From positions 4,102,001 to 4,166,000 of the forward strand of contig JAILWY010000015.1 in NCBI GenBank assembly GCA_022113835.1: a stretch of DNA of 64,000 nt, read 5' to 3'. Shown piece after piece: positions 47,737-60,136 of this stretch. Below the pieces are notes generated by a model. That model was given only the letters and a program-made list of their open reading frames with translations. It made no database searches and was not told the DNA's origin. Source of the DNA: Atopsyche davidsoni (Eukaryota > Arthropoda > Insecta > Trichoptera > Hydrobiosidae). The stretch's first letter is position 1. Every line of letters begins with the position of its first letter. The translations under genes and the position numbers were made by a program.

Positions 47737-47890
47737 GTTAAGTAATTCAATATTTTTGACAGAGAGTACATGGTGGAATTCCATTTTAATATTTTTGAGT
47801 AAAATACATGAGTGATTTCTCTGTTTGATAGTGCTAACGTGAAAGGTTGGCGAAACCGGTCACAAATAAAAACGAACTTGTGAAAAATTA
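47737..47890 (+). mobile_element. Short PLE family-2 copy with inverted 3' ends
   Basis: An inverted 3' end (47748-47818) is joined to a forward piece that begins just before the hammerhead-like motif and stops shortly after it. Flanks repeat 'tcacaaaatact' at 47725-47736 and 47891-47902 (12 bp). It is essentially the ribozyme-like motif between two outward-facing tails. Confidence 0.72.
47819..47868 (+). ncRNA. Hammerhead-like motif with U3 and A8 (A9 mutated)
   Basis: Core positions 3 to 9 (47825-47831) read U U G A U A G, so U3 and A8 are kept and A9 is G. Stem II is GCUAAC/GUUGGC with one G-U pair. GAAA is at 47852-47855 and the triplet GUC at 47859-47861. Confidence 0.5.
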
Positions 47891-47902
47891 TCACAAAATA
47901 CT

Positions 47903-48945
47903 TTGAATAATTTTATATTAATATTATTACATTCTATCATTTTTGTATAAGAGATTTTTATAACATTGAATATTATTTTCATGTTTTTAACACCTCAAAA
48001 CATTTTTTTTTAATTTAAGCTTTTTTGTTAATTTAAACAAAAAAATATCCTCAGTATGCAATATTTTATTAATGAATAACTTTATATAGGAATTTTTAAA
48101 ATAATTATTTTTTGTTGGATAAATCGATTTATACGAAACTTTACTTAAAAGATCATAAAAGATGTAGTATTCACGTTTTCAAATTTTACTGCCTCGTAAA
48201 ACATTTTAATTCCAAAACAGACTTCACTCAGCTCTAACACGGCTTCATAAATGTTAATAAACATTTCCCCGACGGCGACATCAAATACATTATCCTGAAA
48301 TAAAAAAAACCTCCCATTTTTTTTATTTCAGTCCCGTGTGCTTCATTACAGATTAACATAATGCCCCAACACTTGTGACATAATTTTCTATGATTATCGC
48401 AGCCGTGCAGCTGGGGCGGGCCTGCATGATGTGAGAGTAAAAAAATAAAATTACAATTCATTATTGTAATCACTGCCAGGCCGAAAACTACCCCGTTTCC
48501 ACACCCATAATAAATTAAAATATTATACTGAAACCAGGGCGTGCGTGATCTGTGTATTGAATGTCACCAAAAACGTTAAAAATCTCTAAATTAAATTTAA
48601 ATTATTTATTTAATATACACCGTCTCATAGTTCAGTTGTTGGCACTTTTGCATAACAACTATGAAACTCCGGGCATAATTCTGTATAGAAGACCATTATA
48701 TCCGGTAACATCCAGTTGCTTTAAACTGTTTGCTTACCTGCTTTCTCAAATGTATTACTAAGATTATCTATGTTTAAATAAACACGTATACACTATGATC
48801 CTTGTACGTATGTAATATATACTATATTTCGTTCCTTTACTTCCGCTTAACATATCTAATTATATTTCAATCGTACACGCGATAAGATTCACATTTGATA
48901 TGAAAATATAGCCTATATGACATGCAGCTGCTTTTCTAGAGAAAA
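47903..48945. other. AT-rich spacer
   Basis: No gene, repeat or exon-like frame was found. Confidence 0.45.
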
Positions 48946-49092
48946 ATAATTAAAAAAAGAGGCATCGGATGGAGAAAACCAACGTGCATGCAGAATTTGC
49001 GCCATTGGCAGGTAGTCTACTTCGAGATAAGACTAAACCGGAATAATGATATGTTCACCAACCTCCTCTGAGGATAAACACTTGAAAAAAAT
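48946..49092 (+). pseudogene. LINE C-terminal relic
   Basis: The forward frame reads 'KKRGIGWRKPTCMQNLRHWQ', matching the LINE tail at 19.5 kb, and ends in 'ttcaccaacctcctctgagg' plus an A-rich tail. It is short and broken. Confidence 0.6.
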
Positions 49093-50359
49093 ATATGTAT
49101 AACAGTATTGTAAAGCAACTAGAGTATTTATTAATTTCTTATGAACCTTTATCAATTCAAACACGTGTAATTCACAAGCGTATCTTATTTACAGTATTCT
49201 CCTGCGATACACTTATCTCCGTACTTCCCAAGAGATGCATTAGAGAAGAGTGGGTGGTGGATGGGGAAAGGGTGGTAGATAAGGGTAGTTTTCTATCGGG
49301 CGAGTCACCCTCATCCTGAGGTAATCGTTATACTACACCAGAGGTCCGCAATTTACCCTCCTAACATTTTCTGCAGACCTCAGTTTACGCTGGCCACTTG
49401 AACGCATCGTAGTATTATGAGCAAAGTAAACCACATTTACTCAAATACACATGTTTGCACACAATTCCACATAAAAAACATGAAAATGAAACAGATTTTT
49501 ATTTTAACTTAGTATTTAATATTTTACACTATTTTTAAATGATATTTATATTTATGAAAACGACGAGATTTTATGCATTCTTGGGTAGGACAAGGTAAGT
49601 AAGGAAGTTGCTTAAGAATTTCCACCATAAAATACGTAAACACAAAAAGCAGTAATTAAAATAAAAAAAACACGGAGAAAAAGACAGGATCAAACTTCGC
49701 ATAATCAATTTTTATTTAAACCTTTCCATACTCCATGGTGTGAAATAAATTGATGGGATCCTTGTGAGAATCAGAAACACAGACTCATTATTGCCTAGCA
49801 TACTTTCTTGTTGACTATGCACCTTGTTTATTTAAAAGTAAAGCAAAAAAAAAAACACTCAGCAACAAGTATAAAATGACTCTCGGTTAAAAAAATAATT
49901 ATATATTAATAACTGAATAAATAAATATATTGTAATGATAAGATGTGGGACGGTAGTCAGTTTCTAGGTTACTGAAAGTAGGCGAGCGGTCAGAATTTAC
50001 TGTGAAAGCTCTTATTGCTTGATTTCTTTTATTTGCTTATTTATTTGCTCTTTCTTGGCATTGTTTCCAGTGAAAAAAACTAAAGAAAATAAGAAAAAAA
50101 CCTAAGCAAACATATGGGCAACCCAATAATACTAATGGCGACGGCGATTTTCTTTTTAATATCACATTATTGTGTGAAAACAGAAAACAGTTCTACAAAG
50201 CAAGTCTCTCCTACTGCCTCGGGCTTATTTATATTTTTTTGATGTTTACTCTTTTTATTTTAATATGCAGCATTATAAATATTTGACCACTTCACAAACG
50301 ACAGAGTTATACACAGAATATCTTATTTTGGTCATATTTTGTCTAAGAAGAGTTAATTG

Positions 50360-50435
50360 TCAAAGGAAAAAGAGGCATTGAAGGAAAAAACAACGTGGAT
50401 GTGTAATTCATAAAAATTAGTCACTAACCTTTCTC
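50360..50435 (+). pseudogene. Small LINE fragment
   Basis: The frame 'KGKRGIEGKN' followed by an out-of-frame 'TTWMCNS' resembles the LINE segment before the WMQN block, and 'agtcactaacct' resembles its tail. Only about 75 bp remain. Confidence 0.4.
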
Positions 50436-51620
50436 TAACACCTAGAAAGTAAATAAATATTGACGATTTTATGAAATAATAAAAAATTAAACTTAGAGAC
50501 CGACAAGTAAAAATACGTGATCTAAAAAGATTTAAAGATAGTGGAATCAAAAAAATGCTAGGCATTTTCTGGCTACTGAGTAGTTTTTTTGTATATATAG
50601 CCAGTGATCTATAAAATGGCGGATCTGCAGACAAATTTAATTATTCAAAATCAAACGTCCGACTTATGCAAACAGCGTATTTATAATTAATCACGTGTCT
50701 CGCTTTCAGCAAAAATAAAACCAGACAGGCGTTCTATCATATTTATCTGTTACGATTTCTCTACAGTTTGGACGTAAACAAAGGTTGTTGTTTAGAGTTA
50801 CCCCCAGCGATAATTCATTCTGCTTCCATCCCTCGTGCACGCGATCTGTCCTTCCACCCCTATTTATGAAAAGACAGTTTTTGACAGAGCCTTACTGAAA
50901 CTTATTCCTGTGCAGCGAAAAGCTCCTCGTATTTAATATGCGACAAAATTTAATGCAATCATAACACGACATTTAAAAAGTTACAAATTATGTAATTTGT
51001 CTCTAAATAACTTAGCCCGAAGCCTGTGCTAAGTTGTTGTGAAATTAATATTTTATTTAAGTATTCATAATTATAAAAGTTTTCTTATACTTTCTGGTTA
51101 TGATAAATAAAATTAATAAATATTCATATTGAAATTGATACCCACGCAATTACACATTGCTTCTACTGTATTTTCTTAGTAAAAATATATGATTAGTTAT
51201 CACACTCTAGCGAAAACGCAGATAAGCTAAAATTCCTATTCCTGTATCCCACTCATTTGGCTATTCACACTCGTAGTTTATATATGGAGTACTTTAAATC
51301 AAGCCAGGCTGTCGTAGATAAAGAGTTTTTTTCCTTACCTGGAATATCCCGACAGGAGCTTTAAATAAATTAAACAATAAATACGAGCAGCCGAGGTTGC
51401 CATGCTTTCGTATGCCGGCGAGTGGAGATTTTCTTTGTTCCCTTTTGTGCTAAATTTGAAATACTGCGACTCGAGGGTAAATCTTACGGAAAATTTGCTG
51501 CATTTTCTTTGGGGATTGAGTGAAATATATGGACAATTATTTTATGTATTAAGTAAAGGGAGGCACGGGTTATATATTTTTCAATACTCACTCGCCTGAA
51601 AACTGCTTTGGGCGAGGTTA

Positions 51621-51823
51621 TTCTTCATCGGGTGCCTATCCTCAGAGAAAGTTGGCGACCATCTCACTGAGCATAAGCATATGCTAAATGAGTGTTCATG
51701 GGGAATACATAGTATAAGGGGTCCTTCTTCAGAAATATCTGCGTATAGCTGCTGCCCAGTAGCATTGTTATATAATATTTTCCTTACCAGAGCTCTGGCG
51801 TTTAGATTTGATACTCCTTCTAA
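51621..51823 (-). repeat. SINE copy, 3' two thirds
   Basis: The minus strand matches from 'agatttgatact' reversed through 'tgctgcccagtagcattg' to the tail near 51621. It is continuous across the site where the 30.1 kb copy is interrupted ('accagagctctggcgttt'). Confidence 0.8.
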
Positions 51824-52783
51824 AGGTAAAGGCTCAATGCAGAGAATTTAATGCTTGAATACTTTGAAATTCTCATATAGTCCTTTTTTATTTTCAAAAT
51901 AAAATAAAACACATAAATGAAAATATTTTTTTCTGTTGACTTGCATTTTTTTACTAAAACCAACCCATAGATCTTTCTTAATACTTTATATAAAAGCTTT
52001 CTTTTATATACGATTCACTCTTTACAAAACTTCTTCCTGGAGATCCCAGTTTTTCATTATTCCGGGTAGTTAGTAAAGTGGAAAAAAACACACACCTGCT
52101 TCTGTTGAGTCCCCCGCCATCCGCAGATATGAGGGATGAAGGCCTCCCGGGAGCGGGGGTGTCTCCTGCCTCCAAGTTCCCCGATGAATGATTACAAAAG
52201 TTACAGGATTGATTTTTTTCAGCGCTGCAGTGATACAAGTTGGAAATCCAAAAAAACTCGGGACACAGCTAAACTGAAAAATCGATCGTCAGATGCGGCG
52301 AATTTTTAAAAATTATTTGATTTAAAAACGGCTTGGTATTGGTTAAAACTAATACATATATGAGTGATTTTTTTAAATATATTTGATGATAATCATTATA
52401 AGCGGGTTCATCGCAGCGACTCCTGGTAGGGAGTGTAGTGACGTCACAAGTGACGCAGCAGTCCTGCGCCAGTGCGTCAGGCTCGAGCAGGGGCGGTGCG
52501 TAAGTACTGCCTTCTGTGAAACTATATCCGGTGACCATGCATTGCCAATTAACATACCCAAAATTTTAACAAACAACATTTGCAATCTCACCGACAAACA
52601 ATGACGTCATTATCCAGCATACAAACAATACAGATCGCAAGTAAAAGCATCGATATCACTTTGCTATAACATCGCATGACTGCCATCACTTGTCGTTGTT
52701 ATTACGAATATTATGTTCTTTAGCGTTGTACAACGTTTTAAGAATTAAAATAAATATAAAATTCAAGTCGTTGCATGAATATA

Positions 52784-53472
52784 TACGGTGTGTGCATTAA
52801 TTTTTTTGTAAAATATATTCTGTTCAAAGTATTGTCCATCGCTAGACACTACTTTTTCCCATCTTTCGGGAAAATTATGGATTCCATCCCAAAAGAACTG
52901 TTCGTCTTTTGAAGACAAGAAAGAATCAAGCCAAAGCCGAAATGCATAATCGCCTTTCGGCGTCTCTCCAATTTCCTTGCTTTTGAATCATTCCCAATGC
53001 TTTTAAGTGTCTTGAAATTGTTGCTCGATCAACTTCCAATGATTCTGCGAGTTCTGCTTGCGTTTGACACGAGTCTTTATCGAGGAATGCCTCTAATTCT
53101 TCATCTTAGAATTTTTTGGTAGGCCTGGACGTTCTTTGTCATCCACATTGAAATCACCATTGTTAAAGCGTCGAAACCAGTTCTCACACGTTTTTTTGCG
53201 ATGCAGCATGTTCACCATAAACTTCACACAGCAATCGGTGACTTTCAGCTGGTTTTTTCTTCCAATTGAAAAAGTAAAGCTTCCCGCAAATTGCGTTTTG
53301 TTGGTACAAAAGTTGACATGTTGAGAGCTCAAAAAAAAATGTTGTATACACTTCAGCGATATGACATATACTGAAAACAAAAGCGCAATAATGACGCTTC
53401 ACAATGAAATGTTAAAGTAAGCCTGATGCGATTCAATACTAGTATCGCCAAAAAATTAATGCACACACCGTA
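52784..53472 (-). mobile_element. mariner element, internal-deletion derivative
   Basis: Perfect inverted repeats of 23 bp begin 'tacggtgtgtgcattaat' at both ends, and TA lies outside each (52782-52783 and 53473-53474), as expected for Tc1/mariner insertion. Length is 689 bp against about 1.3 kb for an autonomous mariner. It keeps the two ends of the transposase gene and has lost the middle. Perfect ends mean it could still be moved by a transposase supplied elsewhere, and suggest a fairly recent insertion. Confidence 0.9.
52810..53319 (-). pseudogene. mariner transposase remnant, catalytic middle deleted
   Basis: Minus strand from ATG 53319: an N-terminal 'STFVPTKRNLREALLF', then after a shift 'ESHRLLCEVYGEHAAS', 'ENWFRRFNNGDFNVDDKERP', and a second helix-turn-helix with 'ISRHLKALGMIQKQGNW'. 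After 'RDAERRLC' the frame jumps to the C-terminal 'WLDSFLSSKDEQFFWDGIH', 'RWEKVVSSDGQYF'. In family terms the paired HTH DNA-binding region and the far C-terminus remain, while the DD34D catalytic domain is gone, along with at least two frameshifts. The remnant cannot catalyse transposition. The subfamily is uncertain (mauritiana- or cecropia-like by eye). Confidence 0.85.
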
Positions 53473-53486
53473 TACTTATAGCTCCT

Positions 53487-53590
53487 GGCGATGGTTAAAA
53501 AGCGTAGGGAATCATATTTTCGATACTGAAGTCGGGAGTACAGCCAAATTAATAAAATCCACCTTTGAAGAAAGGCACTTGAATAAAATA
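53487..53590 (+). pseudogene. LINE fragment beside mariner
   Basis: 'AMVKKRRESYFRY' matches the KKRKVSYFG segment of the LINE and is followed after a gap by a tail-like 'gaagaaaggcacttgaataa'. The middle is deleted. Confidence 0.5.
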
Positions 53591-56497
53591 TGATATATTT
53601 ATATACCTTCGTCAAGAAGGTTGTATCTGACGGCTCCATCGATAGCAGCAGGTCACCCCAGCTGTACTCCATTTGGTGACGACGCACCTCACTCTGTATT
53701 CTGTTTGTAATGTTGCCATTTGAATCATGTAGTCGTTGGAATTAATCGAGTGGAATTATACGCAAGTTAGCGCTGAAGTAGATCAAAGAGAAACATGCAG
53801 TGCCTGGAGCTGGAACACATCTCATAAATACATTACTTTCATGGCAACACCGTCAGCTCGGGCGCCGGATTATAAATGGTCGGATCGACCTTCTCTACTT
53901 TGATAATTCAATCTTGCTACTTTCATAATACTGATGCAACTCTGTGGTAGTTTGATGTATCAGAAACTGTTACACAAGCTGCTATTTTGATACAAAAAAA
54001 AAATAATCTTCTTTTCAATAAATTCTTCGTTCATTTTTAAGTAATCGATTTACACATGAAACAACATCAGAAATCCTTAAAAAAATATACATTCAATACA
54101 CGACCTCCACACATGCATATGACAATTCAAAATTTCGCTAAGATACTTGTGGTACTTTAAATAAAAAAATCTATAATTTTACGTTGACTGAATATAACCA
54201 AAATATTTTTATTAAAATTTTATTTCAAAACATTAAAATAATGTATAAACTACGATTAGTATCAGTTACACTCGTAAATATGAAGTGAATACGATTTTTT
54301 AAAATGTACATAAAACAATACACAAATGGTTTGAAACAAACCCCGACTTTATTTCTTAAAATAAAAATAAAAATAAAAATTTCAAACTCATCGCCAACTC
54401 ATTTTGCCAAACCTCTAGAGAATAATAATGTGTATTTTTTTAAGTTGAAACCTAATAAAAGTCGGTTTTTTTTATTATTTTTATAGGAAACTTCATACAA
54501 ACATAACATATAATATTTAAGGGTAGTAGTCCCCAACCTTTGCATATATTTACCCACCCATTACACGAATAATTAAATTCACGTGATTACTTAGGGCGTC
54601 AGTGTTTGAACAACTTTATTTTAAAGTAAAATTTCATGCGTGAAAAAACAATTTTCATACATTATACATTTTAACAGAAACCAGCGTTTGTTAAACTGTT
54701 GTTCGCAATAAAGGTTTTTATTATTGAACTTACTATCACTCGACACGATCTTTCAAGCATACAGTGCTGAAGACCTAAAAACCCTTGTTAACAAAATTAA
54801 ATCACTGACAAAAAAATACTCACTTTTGACATGACATTTATTGAAAATAAAATAAAATAATATGTATTTAAATACCTCTTTTATTTTTCTTTCGTTTTGG
54901 TGTTGTCACGATCTTCAAAATTGGGAACAATGATTAAAAAAAAAAACAAGACAAAACTTCAACATTTCAGAAGTGTACATTTGCATAAACATTTCACTTT
55001 TGACACGACATTTACAGAAAATAAAATAAAAATACATGGATTACAAATATCCTGTTATATTTTTGTTTGCAAAGGATTAAAAAACACTTTATATTGACCA
55101 CACTGTATAATCGGATATAACGCCTGCTTGCATTCTAATGAAATTTTGTTTTTTTTTTTGTTCTGTATCGATTCTGCTCTTGTATTCTGTTTTTATATTT
55201 CCCGTTATTTTCCTGCTATCTTTTTACGGTAATTACAAACAGTGCTTTTCCGCTTCCGATTTAATTAATTTTTCAAATATTGAACCTCCATAAAATATAT
55301 ATAATTTTTTTTTATTACCTTATATATATGGTTTTGGGTCTGAGCGTATTTTTCTCTCTTTTAAAATTATTGTGAGATAATATATTTATAAAATTTTATC
55401 CCACTACCACTTTTCACATCTTTCAAGAATACTTCAATAAATATTAAAAATAAGCAATTACGTGCACGCATTCAAATATTTAAAAAAAAATTGATACACT
55501 CATTTCTTTTTTCAATTAATAAACACTGTACACTCTTAATTTTGTAATAGAAAAAAAATATTTGATCCAACTAAAACACTACATTTTTTTCATCAATAAA
55601 AAGTAAAATTAGAAACTTATTTATTAATTAATGCTAATAATTATTTTGTATGACAAAAGAAATTAAATACTGCATTTTAAAAGCTATATTTTTTATAAAT
55701 ATTCAATCGATTTGACAATATCAAAAAAAAAATTCACATTTATATATTATTTTGCTTGTAATCATGACTCAAAACACGCTTCATTTTATTTGGCAGCAGT
55801 ATATTTTCATAAAGCTCCAGTGGCGGCGTTCAAATATTTGGTGTTTAAATTATAAAACGTTTTGTAAAAAGTACACGAGAACTTTCACGTCCCCTGGAAT
55901 AATATAAACTTAAATAAAAATATTATAAAAGCTTTCCGTTTTGATAGAGTCACAGTCCTCGTTCCCTGGAGCTTAATTTTTTTAGCTTTCAAATTTAAGC
56001 AAATCCAAATCTTAATTTGATAAGGGGAACGCTTTGTGTTTTAATTATAAAATATGCACAACACTCCAGTCCGCGCTTTCGCACATGCTGAAAAATACCA
56101 CCTCAAATTCACCAGCCTCAATTCACTGACAACTGAAAATTTAAGATATGATTATACACTTAGATAACAGTACTTTATATAATTATTTACGCATTTATTG
56201 TCCTTAGTAAGATGTGTTAAACATTTTGTAGTGTTCTGGTGAGGGTAGATGTTACCGGAAAGAGGGCTTATCACTGATTGTCATGGTCACGCCTCCTTGA
56301 TGTCCACATCATTCTACGAAGTCCTTTAACTAAGCTGGAGGTGCCATAGTCCTTTGAAGCTTGGGTGATTGCAGGTTGGAGTTGATGGCTGCGTCAAGTG
56401 ATTTCTCTTTGATATCGGAGTTTGTGTCTGATGGTTCCTCTGATGATGTCGTGGTCTGGACTGTAGTATTTCAAGACTACGGTACAAAGGCCATTCA
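53591..56497. other. AT-rich spacer
   Basis: No gene is seen over 2.9 kb. 'gtagtccccaacctttgc' at 54.53 kb resembles a hAT end but has no partner. A GC-richer piece lies at 53.80-53.90 kb. Confidence 0.45.
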
Positions 56498-56810
56498 TTC
56501 ATCAAGTGCCTCTCCTCGGAGAAGATTGGTGAGCATATACTCGTACTGAACCAGTGTTCATAGTTTTTCTAGGGGAAAAATATTGTAGTGGGTCTCCTGG
56601 TCTTATTGCTTTATATTGGAAGGAAAAGTCTGCGTATTTCTGCTGCCCAATAGCATTATTATATAATCCTTTCCTTACAAAGCCCTGGCGTTTAGATCTG
56701 ATACTCTTGCAGCAGGCTACAGAAACAATAGCAGGAACCTTCCTCACCTCGACAAGGTACTTTCAGAGCACATCCCTTCACAATCATTCCAAGTCCACTT
56801 CTCCATCACC
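56498..56810 (-). repeat. Near full-length SINE copy
   Basis: On the minus strand it runs from 'gagaagtggacttggaatga' through 'tgctgcaagagtatcagatc' to the tail at 56498. An 81-codon frame across it is a by-product of the repeat; the corresponding frame is broken in other copies. Confidence 0.8.
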
Positions 56811-58251
56811 GAAGGCCAAAGATAAATAAAGAATATATATCAGAAAAGAGCAGATGCTATACGCAAGTAGCATTGTCGATTTATGCTATAAAGACGTAAT
56901 TCAATTATAACATATAATTTTTTTCTTGTAGTACCTGGTTCACACTCATATTGCTATATTAGTAAGATGATGTTAACATATCAAATTATAGCGATGAACT
57001 TTAGTTAAAGAATTGCGTCCGGTGTATTTAGCATTTCTCGTGACCTTTCCTCGTCGCCATTCGGCGCGGGAAGGCAGCCATTGTTTTTATCCAAACGACA
57101 AAAGAATGTTAAGCAGTGACGTCCATTGTGCAAGGGCGAAGGGGATATTTCTGCTCTCCTCTCGCTTGCTTAAGCGATTATGAAGCCCGCTCTGAATTAA
57201 GTCATATGAATGGAGAATTTCGAAACAGTTTATTTAGGGCGGAGCAACGTATTTTTTTTTATTTAATATAACGTGCCGCTTGTTTATGCTTTCTTTTTTC
57301 TTAAACATCTGTTTTTATTCATGGCTCTTGGAGCAGAGTAAATAAAGTTAAATACAAACACCAACTGTAAATAATAAGTGAGTTAAAAAAATGGAGCTTA
57401 TTAAAATAAACTTTCGTCGAGATATTTAAATATTTTTTTAGCAAAGTTGTAAATATTTGATCGTGTTTAAATTAAATATATAAAATGGGATTTTTATAAT
57501 ACGCGTTTTTTATATTTTTTCAGGCTGTATCTACTGAGAAACTCTACGTGATTATAAAAAATATTGTAAAACGTAATAAAATTATTCATCAGCGCTACTT
57601 AGAAGGATGTTGTACTATGGAAGACTTGATAAAAAGGAAACCCGGTAGGAATTGATTTTGATTATTGGGCTTTGAGCTGCTTCAAGTTTTTAGTTTTTCG
57701 ACGTTTTGTTTTCAATTCTGAGACCATTTTTAAAATCCTCTAATGTTATGTCGGAGTATCGAAAATGTCGATCTGAAGAGAGGGTGGTTGCCACGAGAAA
57801 TCTAGTCACATGCAACAAATTAATTTTAGTTGCATGGTTTTGGTTCGGCGCACAAAAGGCTGTCGGCACTATCAAAATGGCCGCTTTTGCAATCCAAAAT
57901 GGCAGCCGTCATGTGTCTGGCCTGGCAGCCCTGCCCGTGACGTCATGCGAGCCCCCGAGCTCTGAAATGCGGTTTGCTAATACACCACTGTGTTTTGACA
58001 GGCATGCAGTGTCATGACGGGGTACACACCTCAAAATGCATGCTTAATGCAAGGGGTTGTATTTGATGATAGGTGAAATAACAAACACGAGTATTAAACA
58101 CGAATTTGTGTGTTCATGTTTGTTAAGTAAATTGTTATCAGCTGTAAAGGCTGAAAGATTTACACTGATTGATTTCAATCAGCTCAAAGGTCTAATACGA
58201 GCAAAATATGGACAAGGATTAGATAATATGAAAAAGACAATGTACGGATAT
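56811..58251. other. Spacer with GC-richer patches
   Basis: Patches lie at 57.04-57.19 and 57.84-57.98 kb. A 103-codon frame (57706-58017, +) covers the second but its reading is explained as well by binding-site clusters; no domain is recognised. Confidence 0.4.
57874..57945 (+). promoter_or_regulatory. Paired YY1/Pho-type sites and a CRE
   Basis: Two AAAATGGC cores followed by CGC (57874-57884) and AGCCG (57896-57908) are 22 bp apart, about two helical turns. A perfect TGACGTCA follows at 57938-57945. Such clusters occur in housekeeping promoters and Polycomb-type elements. No transcript can be linked to it here. Confidence 0.3.
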
Positions 58252-58345
58252 AATTAATATTTTTGACATAAAGTATAAGGTGGAATTTAACTACAATATA
58301 AATATAAAGATAGCATAAAGAGGAAATTCATATGTTCATATAATT
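58252..58345 (-). mobile_element. Degenerate PLE family-2 terminal repeat
   Basis: 'taatatttttgacataaagt' and 'aaggtggaattt' match the inverted family-2 3' end; 'cacaaattaa' may be the trace of the motif after the triplet. No target duplication or core motif is visible. Confidence 0.4.
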
Positions 58346-60098
58346 GTTTTCACAAATTAATTAATCAAAGCTTTTTAATCGTTCGTGACCCAAAAATAAA
58401 CTTAATAATAAAAATATCATGAGACGATTTAAAATAAAATATGATCAGGAACGTAAATTTAAGAAGTGTTTTTAGAATTTTTAATGATAAAAAAATGTGT
58501 TTAGGAAATATTAATATTAAAACCTGTTTAAACGCACTGCTTAAATAAAAAAATAGCCAAAGGATATTAACAACCGCTTCTGATATATGTCGGCATAAAA
58601 AAGGATTTTTTATTAATATTAACATACATAATCCTGTAGGTAAATCTTAAATACATTTTTAATTCCTTTTTTTCACCTTTTCACTCGTTCTTGGTTTTAA
58701 AAAAATACCATAATGCTTTAAAAGTGATTTCAGGCGTTTTTAAGCTTCAGAAAATAAATATAATTCAACCAAATAAAACTTTGTTATAAAAAAAATAACG
58801 GTTATTTGGAAATGGGTCTATTAATAATAGAAACAACTTTAATAAAAGTTTGCTTTTAAAATAATCTACTGATTATTTTTAATTTGCTCACTTCAAGATT
58901 TACAACTAACCCTTGAAGGATTTTTTTCAGCCGTTCTGAAAAAAATTATAAATATGAACCGAGAGCTTGTTTTCAGGGAATTTTTACGATTTATAAAAAT
59001 ATCAAGTTGTTTTTTAATTGTACAGTAAAATAGGCATGCAGTTTTTTTTTATTTTATTTCACATCTCGCTCTCTGTCCTCTCATTCATTCCGATTCGAAA
59101 AAGCCTGCTTTTTAATGCGATTATTCCGCTTCCCTTTGGCCACTGGGCGCCAGTATTGCTAATAAAAAAAACTTTTTTAATCTATTTATTTTGAGAAATA
59201 ATTTGCATTTTGGACAACTCGCCCTAATTTTTATGCGCATAAATATAAAGGTTTTTTCGGGGATGAAAAGTGCCGTACCCGGGTTTGACTTTAAAAATAC
59301 ATCTATGAAATTTGTGGCATATTGGAATTACGGTCTTTATATAATGAACCTTATAATAATCGTATTCATTTAAAAAATTAAGCCATTTAAATCACAAAAT
59401 ATATCTGCTCATTCTTATTGTACATAATAAGATAATTTTAAATATTTATATATATATTATTTGTTTAAATATATTAAAGGGCAAGTATTAGTTGTACCAC
59501 TGATTTTCTTTTGTGACATAAAAAAATTAGCTTTGTAGGTACACTTATCGAAGAGTGTAGAGCATTTGCTTTACATGTTTACATGTAAAAGGTTCTAGTT
59601 TTAATCCCCGACAATTGTGGGCTAGAATCAATGTTAATATTTATTTTGTAATAAAACAATTTAAAGTTTTTTTAAACAGGTATCGTATTTGGATTCACTC
59701 TTTTTTTTAATTAGATTTAAAAAGGAAAGGTATTTCACATCTACGATTTTCATAATTTTTATACTCAGATGCTTCATATCAAAACTTATTGATTTTTTTA
59801 ATATACTTGTAAAATGAATCATAGTGCTAACACCCTGGCTGCCTATTTAAAAAAGCAGCGTCCCTAAGGTGTTAATATATATTTATACGTATACAAATAC
59901 AGTAGGGATACCATACATCTAATTTTTTAAATATTTTTTAAATCACGCACGTGATTTTAATAAAGATCAGTGTTTAGCATAGCATGTTTTCAATACTAGT
60001 CACAACAGAAAATAAAAGCGGAAACATTAATTAACAAATAATAAATATTGTAATTGGATATCGCAAAATGCAAAAATTATTGAATTTATTTATATTGA
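58346..60098. other. AT-rich spacer
   Basis: No gene is seen. A tRNA-like trace at 59.56-59.63 kb ('gtagagcatttgctttacat' with 'ggttctagttttaatcc') suggests a decayed tRNA or SINE head. Confidence 0.4.
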
Positions 60099-60136
60099 CT
60101 TTTCTATCAACCCTCTAGAGAGGGTTGATAGAAAAG
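60099..60136. repeat. 18-bp perfect inverted repeat with 2-nt spacer
   Basis: 'cttttctatcaaccctct' (60099-60116) is followed after AG by its exact reverse complement (60119-60136). The spacer is too short for an RNA loop without opening pairs, so a DNA cruciform or a binding site for a dimer is likelier than a pre-miRNA. Confidence 0.9.

Larger units (their letters stand above)
49093..52783. other. Spacer with scattered LINE/SINE pieces
   Basis: Apart from the LINE piece at 50.36 kb and the SINE at 51.62 kb, no gene is supported. GC-richer patches lie at 52.08-52.18 and 52.41-52.54 kb; the second has TGACGTCA at 52439-52446 and another at 52602-52609. A hAT-like phrase at 49.34 kb ('ccagaggtccgcaattt') is too short to call. 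Confidence 0.4.

Noticed and set aside
49342..49380. hAT-like terminal phrase
   Set aside because: No partner end or duplication found.
56502..56747. 81-codon frame
   Set aside because: Lies within a SINE copy, and the same frame is broken in other copies.
57706..58017. 103-codon frame
   Set aside because: No domain recognised; its sequence is better explained by the regulatory-site cluster and local composition.
59560..59630. tRNA-Val-like trace
   Set aside because: Only parts of the anticodon and T arms are recognisable; too decayed for a feature of its own.
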